Shown: positions 1 through 5,193, numbered from the stretch's first letter. The stretch is 5,193 nt of DNA from Deltaproteobacteria bacterium (GCA_019310195.1 JAFDET010000277.1:1-5193), one strand, 5' to 3'. The notes: a model not told the origin generated them from the sequence alone. Translations and numbers: made by a program.

Positions 1-482
1 CTGAAGGACGTGATGCCGGCGGCGCGGGATCGGGGCGTCCCCCAGGAAGTCCATCCAGATCCGGTCCCAAGAGCGGAGGAGCTGCTCCTGCCAGGTGCCG
101 CGGGGCGGCCGATCCTCGTGGCCCAGATGGTTCAGCAGGATCTCGAAGGAGGCCCGGTAGGTCGCGCTCGAGAAGTGCTGCCAAGCCCCGTCGACGAAGA
201 GCGAGACGCGCTTCTCCAGGCTCTGGTCTTCGATCGCGAGTTCCGAGAGCCGCGAGGCGAAGCGGCCGAACGAATCCTCCACCACCGCCAGGAAGAGACC
301 GCCCTTGCCGCCGAACTGGTGCTGCACGGCGCCCCAGGTCACGCCCGCGCGCCCGGTGATCTCCACGGCGGTTGCGCCCGCGTAACCCAGGTCGCCGACG
401 CAGTCGATCACCGCCGCGATGACCTTGGCGCGGGTTTCCGCCGTCCGTTCCGCCTGGCTGCGCCGCGGGCGCCGCCCGCCAC
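1..482 (-). CDS. TetR/AcrR-family transcriptional regulator, 3' end cut by window edge, start codon out of frame
   Basis: Predicted DNA-binding repressor of the TetR family. The minus-strand frame read from about 480 down to 1 has no stop. It begins with a typical basic lead-in (RRPRRSQAERTAETRAKV), followed by helix 1 (IAAVIDCVGDLGYAGATA), the helix-turn-helix (VEITGRAGVTWGAVQHQFGG, roughly 370-310) and the usual KGGLFLAVVEDSF after the recognition helix. The remainder is the variable ligand-binding/dimerisation domain, ending in WMDFLGDAPIPRRR and running off the left edge, so ligand and C-terminus are unknown. The gene sits directly behind the HIBADH-like gene on the same strand and probably shares its transcript. 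Oddity: no ATG, GTG or TTG lies in this frame between the upstream in-frame stop (523-525) and the HTH. A GTG at 482-480 overlaps the HIBADH stop as TAGTG but is one base out of register; one extra G in the GGG run near 474-476 would give VAGRRPRRSQ. The family call is firm, the start is not, and the gene may be frameshifted. Confidence 0.85.
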
Positions 483-1345
483 TAGCCCGACCCCTCGTCC
501 TCGATGCCGTAGATCCGGCCCATCAGACCCGAGGCCAGTTCGGTGCCCGGAAGCTCCAAGTCCACCTCCCGCGCCAGGGCCAGCGTCCAGGTCAGGTCCT
601 TCTCCGCCACCTTCCGGTAGCCGTCCAGGATCTCTTGCATCGGCTCACCGCGGCGCGCTTCGTCGGGCATCTTGTGGATTCCGAGGAACTGGAGCATGGG
701 ATCGGTCATGTTCCCGTTGGAGCGGGTCACCTCCTCCAACACCTCCTGGGGAAGGCCGATGGCGCGGGCCAGGGACGTGGCCTCGTAGGCCGAGATCCAC
801 GCCAGGTAGGTCATCAGGTTGTTGCAGAGCTTGACCTTGGCGCCGCTTCCCAGCGGTCCCGCGTGGACGATCTTCTTGGCGGCGGTCTCGAAGACCGGCC
901 GGCAGCGCTCCAGGGCAGCGGCCTCGCCCCCCACCATGTAGGTGAGCGTCCCCTGCTGGGCGCCGCTGGGCCCTCCGGTGATGCAGGCATCCACTACACC
1001 CACGTCCCGGGTGCGCGCCGCCTCGGCGACCTTTTCCACGGTGCGGGGCAGGACGGTGCTGTGGATCGCGATCACCGAGTCGGGCCGGGCGCCCGCCAGG
1101 ATGCCGTCCTCACCCAGGCAGACCGCCAGCACGTCGTCGTCGTCGCGTACGCAGACTCCCACCACGTCGCTGGACGCGGCCAGCTCGCGGGGCGACTCCG
1201 CAGCGCGGGCGCCCTGCGCCACCAGCACGTCGACGGGGGCGCGGGCCACGTCGTAGACGACGGTCTCCAGCCCGGCGGCGACCAGTCGGCCCGCCATGGG
1301 CTTGCCAATGCTCCCGAGTCCGATGAAGCCGGCCCGAACCGTCAT
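482..1345 (-). CDS. 3-hydroxyisobutyrate dehydrogenase-like NAD(P)-dependent beta-hydroxyacid dehydrogenase
   Basis: This 287-residue protein has the usual length and two-domain layout of the 6-phosphogluconate/3-hydroxyisobutyrate dehydrogenase superfamily, cytosolic enzymes that oxidise a beta-hydroxyacid to a semialdehyde or reduce the reverse. Visible motifs are the N-terminal dinucleotide fold FIGLGSIGKPMA (GLGSIG at residues 9-14), Asp32 at the end of beta-2 (suggesting NAD), the substrate loop ITGGPSGAQQGTL (Thr123-Gly-Gly) and the catalytic helix GSGAKVKLCNN with Lys172 and Asn176. The loop has Thr where the family's SGG motif has Ser, so the substrate may not be 3-hydroxyisobutyrate. 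The start at 1345 is chosen because the GxGxxG fold begins at once after it and GGAGG (1355-1351) lies 5 nt upstream. An upstream in-frame ATG at 1420 would add 25 residues translated from a repeat and is rejected. The gene diverges from the P450 and its stop overlaps the regulator's likely GTG. Its role beside the oxidative genes is inferred only. Confidence 0.9.
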   Translation of the reverse strand: MTVRAGFIGLGSIGKPMAGRLVAAGLETVVYDVARAPVDVLVAQGARAAESPRELAASSDVVGVCVRDDDDVLAVCLGEDGILAGARPDSVIAIHSTVLPRTVEKVAEAARTRDVGVVDACITGGPSGAQQGTLTYMVGGEAAALERCRPVFETAAKKIVHAGPLGSGAKVKLCNNLMTYLAWISAYEATSLARAIGLPQEVLEEVTRSNGNMTDPMLQFLGIHKMPDEARRGEPMQEILDGYRKVAEKDLTWTLALAREVDLELPGTELASGLMGRIYGIEDEGSG

Positions 1346-1350
1346 TCCAT

Positions 1351-1355
1351 CCTCC
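1351..1355 (-). promoter_or_regulatory. Shine-Dalgarno site of the HIBADH-like gene
   Basis: On the minus strand the sequence reads GGAGG, then 5 nt, then ATG. This is a consensus ribosome-binding site and fixes the start at 1345 rather than the upstream ATG at 1420. Only 4 nt separate it from the end of the large palindrome, so a folded transcript would place a long stem right next to this site. Confidence 0.8.
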
Positions 1356-1359
1356 AATC

Positions 1360-1492
1360 CCTGCACAAAGGGACACTCCTGCACAGAGGGACGTTCCTGC
1401 AAAACTGCGCAAAGGGTCACTCCTGGAAGGACTGGTACCCGGTGCAGTTACGCAGGAACGTCCCTCTGTGCAGGAGTGTCCCTTTGTGCAGG
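1360..1492. repeat. 133-bp near-complete palindrome (REP/MITE-like) in the divergent intergenic region
   Basis: Bases 1360-1400 and 1452-1492 are perfect reverse complements over 41 bp. The arms open with CCTGCACAAAGGGACACTCC and end with GGGACGTTCCTGC. Pairing continues imperfectly inward: AACTGCGC (1403-1410) against GTGCAGTT (1442-1449), GGGT (1414-1417) against ACCC (1437-1440), and TCCT (1421-1424) against AGGA (1428-1431), leaving a 3-nt GGA loop at the exact centre, 1426. In either strand's RNA this would form one very long hairpin. There is no T-run after either arm, so it is not a standard intrinsic terminator, and its position between two divergent starts also argues against one. 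Its size, symmetry and repeat-built arms suggest a non-autonomous mobile palindrome such as a REP doublet (BIME) or MITE; that identity is inferred. No transposase or clear target-site duplication is seen. It is much larger than a normal regulator operator. Confidence 0.9.
1361..1422 (+). repeat. Three 18-bp direct repeat units forming the left arm of the palindrome
   Basis: The left arm is made of related 18-bp units. Unit 1 (1361-1378) is CTGCACAAAGGGACACTC. Unit 2 (1379-1396), directly adjacent, is CTGCACAGAGGGACGTTC. Unit 3 (1405-1422), after an 8-bp CTGCAAAA spacer, is CTGCGCAAAGGGTCACTC. Units 1 and 2 differ at three positions and units 1 and 3 at two. The right arm carries exact inverted copies of units 1 and 2 (1491-1474 and 1473-1456) and a degenerate third copy (about 1447-1430). 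The core of unit 2, AGGGACGTTCCT when read into the next unit, is itself almost palindromic. This pattern fits a REP-family sequence multiplied in head-to-tail and head-to-head orientation. Confidence 0.85.
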
Positions 1493-1552
1493 TGGGCAGG
1501 GTAGCTGAACTTCCATTGCAGCAATATGTAAGTGGGATAGCGTCGGCGGATC
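1493..1552 (+). promoter_or_regulatory. Candidate promoter/leader region of the P450 operon
   Basis: These 60 bp are all that separates the palindrome from the P450 start. They contain the least G+C-rich stretch of the window outside the repeat (about 1509-1535), including TATGTA at 1525-1530 as a possible -10-like element. No convincing -35 hexamer is seen at the right distance. The best ribosome-binding candidate is a weak GGCGGA at 1545-1550, only 2 nt before the ATG. The promoter assignment is positional and tentative. Confidence 0.3.
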
Positions 1553-2761
1553 ATGGTCGAAGCGCTTCCGACCCTCGAGTACGACCCCTACGCCTACGAG
1601 ACCCACGAGGACCCTTACCCGGTCTACCGGCGCTTGCGGGACGAGGATCCGGTCCATCGCAACGAGCGGCTGGGGTTCTGGGCCCTGTCGCGGTACCAGG
1701 ACGTGATGGACGCCTTCCGCGACTCCGCGCGCTTCAGCAGTCGCCACGGTGTCTCGCTCGATCCCGACGCCTTCCACGACCGCGCCCACACCAACATGTC
1801 CTTCCTGGCCATGGATCCGCCGCGCCAGACCCGCATGCGCGCCCTGGTGTCGCGCGGCTTCACGCCGCGGCGCGTGCAGGACATGGAGCCGCGCATCCGC
1901 GAGATCACGCGCGAGCACATCGAAGCGTTTGCCGGCGCCGGCCGCTGCGACTTCGTGGCGGACTTCGCCGGGAAGCTGCCGATGGACGTGATCAGCGAGC
2001 TGATCGGCGTGCCTCGGGAGGATCGCGGCGAGCTCCGCACCTGGGCCGACCGGGTCGTCCACCGCGAAGAGGGCGTGACGGGCGTGCCCCCCGCGGCGGC
2101 TGAGTCGGCCATCAAGCTGGTCCGTTACCTCCAGGACATGATCGCCGACCGCAGGGCGCGTCCCGGCGACGACCTCACCTCGTCCCTGCTGGTGGCCGAG
2201 CTCGACGGCGAGCGCCTGGCCGAGCTCGACATCATCGGCTTCCTCTTCCTGATGGCCATTGCCGGAAACGAGACCACCACCAAGCTCCTGGCCAATGCCA
2301 TGTACTGGCTGTGGCGCCACCCCGGCGAGCGAGACCGGTTGCGCGCCGACCCGGGGATGGTCCCGCTCTGGGTCGAGGAGACCCTGCGCTTCGACAACTC
2401 GACTCAGGCCCTGGCCCGCCTGGTGACGGAAGACGTGGAGCTGCACGGGCGCACGCTGCGCGCCGGCGACAAGGCGGTGCTGCTGGTCGGCTCGGCCAAC
2501 CGGGACGAGCGCATTTTTCCGGACCCGGACCGCTACGATCTGCTCCGGGACACGAGCCAGTCGCTGTCCTTCGGCCGGGGCAACCACTTCTGTCTGGGGG
2601 CCTCCCTGGCGCGGTTGGAGGGGAGGGTCGCCCTGGAAGAAATCCACGCACGGATTCCCGACTATGAGGTCGATTCCAGCGGCATCGAGCGCGTACACTC
2701 CGTGAACGTGCGGGGCTTCGCGGCCCTGCCCATCGAGTTCCCGGAGGCCTCCACGGAGTGA
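1553..2761 (+). CDS. Cytochrome P450 (soluble bacterial class I type)
   Basis: This 402-residue heme monooxygenase would insert one oxygen atom from O2 into a hydrophobic substrate, using electrons from a ferredoxin and reductase not present in this window. All hallmarks are intact: the N-terminal LEYDPYAYETHEDPYPVYRR typical of soluble bacterial P450s, with no membrane anchor; the MDPPRQTRMRALVSRGFTPR region; the I-helix oxygen-activation motif AGNETT (residues 237-242, acid-alcohol pair Glu240-Thr241); the K-helix ExxR (Glu276, Arg279); and the heme loop FGRGNHFCLGASLAR with axial Cys347. Length is normal. An in-frame TAG at 1538-1540 makes the ATG at 1553 the first available start, despite a weak ribosome site. 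The stop overlaps the SDR start by four bases, so the two are almost certainly co-translated. Similar P450s occur in terpene, steroid and alkyl-chain catabolism as well as in secondary metabolism. The CYP family number and substrate cannot be assigned by eye. Confidence 0.95.
   Translation: MVEALPTLEYDPYAYETHEDPYPVYRRLRDEDPVHRNERLGFWALSRYQDVMDAFRDSARFSSRHGVSLDPDAFHDRAHTNMSFLAMDPPRQTRMRALVSRGFTPRRVQDMEPRIREITREHIEAFAGAGRCDFVADFAGKLPMDVISELIGVPREDRGELRTWADRVVHREEGVTGVPPAAAESAIKLVRYLQDMIADRRARPGDDLTSSLLVAELDGERLAELDIIGFLFLMAIAGNETTTKLLANAMYWLWRHPGERDRLRADPGMVPLWVEETLRFDNSTQALARLVTEDVELHGRTLRAGDKAVLLVGSANRDERIFPDPDRYDLLRDTSQSLSFGRGNHFCLGASLARLEGRVALEEIHARIPDYEVDSSGIERVHSVNVRGFAALPIEFPEASTE
2743..2747 (+). 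promoter_or_regulatory. Ribosome-binding site for the SDR inside the P450 3' end
   Basis: GGAGG lies 10 nt before the GTG start at 2758 and supports that start. The same bases begin a small palindrome, GGAGGCCTCC (2743-2752). With the GTGA overlap, translation of the SDR can also come from ribosomes finishing the P450. Confidence 0.5.
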
Positions 2762-3528
2762 GCGACACCGCGGTCCGAACCGCCTTCGTCACCGGAGCCT
2801 CGTCGGGGATCGGGGCCGCTACGGCGCGGGCGCTCGGCGCGTGTGGCTTCGCCGTGGGCCTGGGCGCACGCCGCACGGAGCGCCTGGAGGAGGTGGTCAA
2901 GGACGTGGAGCGCGCCGGCGGCCGCGCTTTCTGCGCGGTCCTCGACGTGCGGGACGCCGGCTCGGTCGATGCCTTCTTCGACGCCGCCGAGGCGGCGCTG
3001 GGGCCGGCGAATGTGGTGGTCAGCAACGCCGGTATCGGATTCGCGCGTCTCCTAGGCGAGTATACCCAGGCCGAGCTGCGCACCGAGCTGGACACGAACC
3101 TGCTCGGCCCCATGCTGGTGGCGCGCCGCGCCGCGCCCGGCATGGCGGAGCGCGGCGCCGGCGACCTGATCTTCGTCTCGTCCCTCAACGCGGTGGCGCC
3201 GCGCACCTTCCAGGCCTGCTACTCGGCCACCAAGGCGGGGCTCGAGACGTTCGTGCGCGTGCTGCAGATGGAGATGGAGGGCTCGGGGGTTCGGGCCAGC
3301 GTGGTCCGTCCGGGTCCGACCGGCAGCGAGTTCGGGGCCGACTACGGCGCGGAGCGCACGCGGCGCGTCCTCGAGTCGTGGAGGTACTGGGGTGGTATGC
3401 GCGAGCTCCGCTGGATGGAGGCGGAACGCGTGGCCGACGCCATCGTCACCGTGGCCATGACTCCACGCGGAACGCACCTGGACGTGGTGCAGGTCGTTCC
3501 CGTCGGCACGCGCAAGGGCCCGCTCTAG
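2758..3528 (+). CDS. Short-chain dehydrogenase/reductase (classical SDR, probably NADP-preferring)
   Basis: This 256-residue cytosolic oxidoreductase is a classical SDR that would interconvert an alcohol and a carbonyl. It shows the cofactor motif TGASSGIG (residues 12-19), the VLDVRD segment after beta-3, NAG (90-92) and the full catalytic tetrad Asn114, Ser142, Tyr155 and Lys159 (YSATK). Ala37-Arg38-Arg39 follows beta-2 where NAD-dependent members usually carry an acidic residue, suggesting NADP(H). After VRPGPTGSEFG comes a C-terminal segment with ESWRYWGGMRELRWM and GTHLDVVQVVPVG, a layout I associate with mycobacterial-type SDRs encoded near P450s. The start is GTG at 2758, whose GTGA overlaps the P450 stop TGA; this coupling ties its role to the P450, most simply oxidation of the hydroxylated product. 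That role is inferred. It is followed after 20 bp by the ALDH. Confidence 0.92.
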   Translation: MSDTAVRTAFVTGASSGIGAATARALGACGFAVGLGARRTERLEEVVKDVERAGGRAFCAVLDVRDAGSVDAFFDAAEAALGPANVVVSNAGIGFARLLGEYTQAELRTELDTNLLGPMLVARRAAPGMAERGAGDLIFVSSLNAVAPRTFQACYSATKAGLETFVRVLQMEMEGSGVRASVVRPGPTGSEFGADYGAERTRRVLESWRYWGGMRELRWMEAERVADAIVTVAMTPRGTHLDVVQVVPVGTRKGPL

Positions 3529-3537
3529 GCGGACGCG

Positions 3538-3542
3538 AGGAG
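3538..3542 (+). promoter_or_regulatory. Shine-Dalgarno site of the ALDH gene
   Basis: AGGAG lies 6 nt before the ATG at 3549, within the 20-bp gap after the SDR stop. This is the strongest ribosome site on the rightward strand and supports the chosen ALDH start. Confidence 0.75.
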
Positions 3543-3548
3543 AGATCC

Positions 3549-4963
3549 ATGGGCGAGCTCGAGACGCTGGCTCCGGAGACCCGTAACCTGATCGACGGCG
3601 AGCGGGTCGAGGCCAGCCGCGGCGGAACCTTCGACAACCTGAACCCGGCCACCGAGGAGGTCCTGGGGACCTGTGCGGACGGCACCCAGGACGACATGGA
3701 GGCGGCCATCGCAGCCGCGCGCCGCGCCTTCGACGAGACCGACTGGTCGCGCGATGCCGAGACCCGGGCGCGTTGCCTGCAGCAGCTCTACGACGCCATG
3801 CTCGAGGAGAAGGAGCAGCTCCGCTCGATCGTGGTGCACGAGGCGGGCGCGCCGGTGACCCTGACCCCGTGGATGCACGTGGACGACCCGATCGGGATGA
3901 TGGCCTACTGGGTCGAGAAGGCGCGCGGCTTCTCCTACGAGCAGGAGATGGAGCCCGTGCCGTTCATGGGCCGGCCTCAGCGCCGGATCCTCCAGCGCGA
4001 GGCCGTGGGGGTGGTGGGCGCCATCACGCCGTGGAACGTGCCCCTCTACCTCAACATCGCCAAGATCGGGCCGGCCCTGGCCTCCGGCTGCAGCGTGGTG
4101 CTGAAGCCGGCGCCCGACACGCCTTGGAGCGCCACCCACATCGGCCGCCTCGCCGCCGAGCGGACCGATCTCCCGCCGGGCGTTCTCAACATCGTGGCCT
4201 CCTCCGACCACCTGCTGGGCGAGATGCTGTCCACCGACGCCCGGATCGACGCGGTCACCTTCACCGGCTCCACGGCCGTTTCCTGGAGCTGGGCGGCAAG
4301 TCGGCCAACATCATCCTGGACGACGCAGACTTCGCCGCCGTACTGCCCGGCGCGGCCATGACGTGCGTGCACGGTGGACAGGGCTGCGCCATCACCACGC
4401 GTCTCCTGCTTCCGCGCTCGCGCTACGACGAGGGCCTCGAGATCGTGAAGGGCGCCTTCGAGTCCTGGGGCTACGGGGATCCCACCAATCCGGCCTTCCT
4501 CCAGGGGCCCCAGATCAGCCGCAAGCAGCAGCAGCGCGTGCTCGCCTACATCGAGAAGGGTGTGAAAGAGGGTGCGCGGCTCGTGACCGGAGGCGGCATT
4601 CCCGCGCATCTGGAGAAGGGCTTCTTCGTCGAGCCCACGCTCTTCGCCGATGTGGATCCGGCCGCGACCCTCGCCCAGGAGGAGATCTTCGGCCCGGTGC
4701 TCTGCGTGATCCCCTACGAGGACGACGACGACGCGGTGCGCATCGCCAACGAGTCCATCTACGGCCTCTCGGGCAGCATCGCCTTGGCCGTGGCACGCCG
4801 CATCCGCACCGGCACCATCGGTTTGAACGGCGCTCAGTGGTTCCACCCGGACACACCCTTCGGCGGCTACAAGCAGAGCGGCCTGGGGCGCGAAAACGGA
4901 ACGGCGGGCTTCGAGGAGTATCTGGAGACCAAGGTGATCGCACTGCCGGTGCGCGACGCCTGA
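3549..4963 (+). pseudogene. NAD(P)-dependent aldehyde dehydrogenase, interrupted by a frameshifting deletion
   Basis: Members of this superfamily oxidise an aldehyde to a carboxylate. The first part, in frame from ATG 3549, contains ITPWNVPLYLNIAKIGPAL (Asn163), VLKPAPDTPW (Lys186) and FTGST (238-242). Just after Ala243 (codon ends 4277) the frame is lost and, read literally, stops at 4359-4361 as a 270-residue product without the catalytic cysteine. The family sequence resumes in another frame at 4280 with FLELGGKSANIILDDADF (catalytic Glu, 4286-4288), then HGGQGCAITTR (nucleophile Cys, 4385-4387), EEIFGPVL and TPFGGYKQSGLGRENG to the stop at 4961-4963. The family normally has about 16 residues between GSTA and FLELGG; here 2 nt remain, implying roughly 46 missing bp. 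A second gap of about 7 residues lies near 4774-4783. Every other block is well preserved, so this is either a recent lesion or an assembly error. The second part could be expressed alone from ATG 4358, but each half would be inactive. Confidence 0.85.
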
Positions 4964-4987
4964 CGCCCGCGTCCGCTTCGGTATGAT
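4960..4987 (+). promoter_or_regulatory. Candidate promoter with -10 element just before the crotonase start
   Basis: TATGAT (4982-4987) matches the TATAAT -10 consensus at five of six bases. CTGACG (4960-4965) matches TTGACA at four of six with a 16-bp spacer. The -10 element ends only 6 nt before the ATG at 4994, so a transcript starting at the usual distance would be leaderless or nearly so, in keeping with the lack of a Shine-Dalgarno sequence there. The call rests on pattern only. Confidence 0.35.
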
Positions 4988-4993
4988 CCGCCG

Positions 4994-5193
4994 ATGGCCT
5001 ACGGAACCCTGCTCTTCGAAATCGACGCCGGCGTTGCTCGGATCATCCTGAACCGGCCCGACGCGGCGAACGCACTCAACCTGGACATGGCTCGAGAGCT
5101 CTCCGACGTGGCGCTGCGCTGCGACGAGGACCGCTCCGTGCGGGCGCTGGTGATCGGCTCCCAGGGGCGCTTCTTCTGCTCCGGCGGCGACCT
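4994..5193 (+). CDS. Enoyl-CoA hydratase/isomerase (crotonase) family protein, 5' part only
   Basis: The first 66 codons of a gene that runs off the right edge. Crotonase-fold proteins act on acyl-CoA thioesters, most often hydrating 2-enoyl-CoA in beta-oxidation, though some are isomerases, hydrolases or ligase-like. The N-terminal strand LLFEIDAGVARIILNRPDAA is followed by NALNLDMARELSDVAL, then VRALVIGSQGRFFCSGGD, which holds the first oxyanion-hole region (SGGD at 63-66). This block order is diagnostic of the family, but the residues that distinguish hydratases from other activities lie beyond the window. ATG 4994 is chosen because the conserved domain starts within a few residues; an ATG at 4983 is in a different frame. 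No Shine-Dalgarno sequence is seen, and TATGAT just upstream suggests a short or absent leader. The gene begins 30 bp after the ALDH stop on the same strand, consistent with a downstream CoA-ester step. Confidence 0.88.
   Translation, partial: MAYGTLLFEIDAGVARIILNRPDAANALNLDMARELSDVALRCDEDRSVRALVIGSQGRFFCSGGD

Noticed and set aside
1346..1420. N-terminal extension of the HIBADH-like protein to an ATG at 1420
   Set aside because: The added 25 residues are a translation of the palindrome, the cofactor fold starts right after the ATG at 1345, and that ATG has a proper GGAGG.
1360..1492. Palindrome read as an intrinsic terminator or a CRISPR array
   Set aside because: No T-run follows either arm and it lies between divergent starts. 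There are only three near-identical 18-bp units without regular spacers, and they are mirrored.
1360..1492. Palindrome as the operator of the neighbouring TetR regulator
   Set aside because: TetR operators are usually short palindromes of about 15-30 bp; a 133-bp structure with repeat-built arms is not that, although a unit within it could have been co-opted.
10..1504. Plus-strand open frames (10-834 and 419-1504) across the regulator and dehydrogenase
   Set aside because: They are low-complexity Arg/Pro/Gly/His-rich products antisense to recognised genes, without a domain match.
1448..2698. Long minus-strand open frame opposite the P450
   Set aside because: It is antisense to a P450 with all family motifs, shows no recognisable domain, and reflects the lack of stops in G+C-rich DNA.
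2232..3206. Minus-strand open frame of about 324 codons over the P450/SDR junction
   Set aside because: The product is Arg/Pro/Ser-rich and lies opposite two well-supported coding regions.
4729..4738. GAC-repeat tract in the ALDH (and the similar GTC tract near 1135-1146)
   Set aside because: Both encode short Asp runs (EDDDD and RDDDD) inside conserved protein regions, so they are ordinary coding sequence rather than microsatellites of note.

Overview
The window is G+C-rich (about two-thirds by eye), densely coding bacterial DNA from a catabolic-looking locus. Gene content resembles oxidative-degradation clusters of mycobacteria, other actinobacteria and high-GC environmental Proteobacteria/Myxococcota-type genomes: a soluble cytochrome P450, a short-chain dehydrogenase, an aldehyde dehydrogenase, a crotonase-family protein, a beta-hydroxyacid dehydrogenase and a TetR-type regulator. 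The sequence alone does not fix the phylum.

Layout. Two gene sets diverge from a 207-bp intergenic region (1346-1552). Leftward (minus strand): a 3-hydroxyisobutyrate dehydrogenase-like gene (482-1345), then a TetR-family regulator (about 482 down to 1) that runs off the left edge. The regulator has no usable start codon in its own frame, although a GTG overlapping the upstream stop (TAGTG) lies one base out of register. Rightward (plus strand): P450 (1553-2761), SDR (2758-3528, GTGA overlap with the P450), ALDH (3549-4963, broken) and the first 66 codons of an enoyl-CoA hydratase/isomerase-family gene (from 4994, off the right edge).

How the genes could work together (inference). P450 hydroxylation, SDR oxidation of the alcohol, ALDH oxidation of an aldehyde to an acid and crotonase-type beta-oxidation would form a logical route for a hydrophobic substrate such as a terpenoid, a steroid side chain or a branched alkyl chain. 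The substrate cannot be read from sequence. No ferredoxin or reductase for the P450 and no acyl-CoA ligase is present in the window.

Most unusual structure. The divergent intergenic region holds a 133-bp nearly complete palindrome (1360-1492) with perfect 41-bp outer arms, each built from 18-bp tandem units. It ends only 4 bp from the Shine-Dalgarno sequence of the leftward dehydrogenase gene. It looks like a REP/MITE-type mobile palindrome that has landed between the two operons.

Second theme: gene damage. The ALDH appears to lack about 46 bp (frameshifting) between its NAD-binding GST motif and its catalytic-Glu motif, and about 21 bp in frame near its C-terminus. The TetR gene needs one extra base to join its start to its body. 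These could be real decay or assembly/consensus errors; read-level checks would decide.
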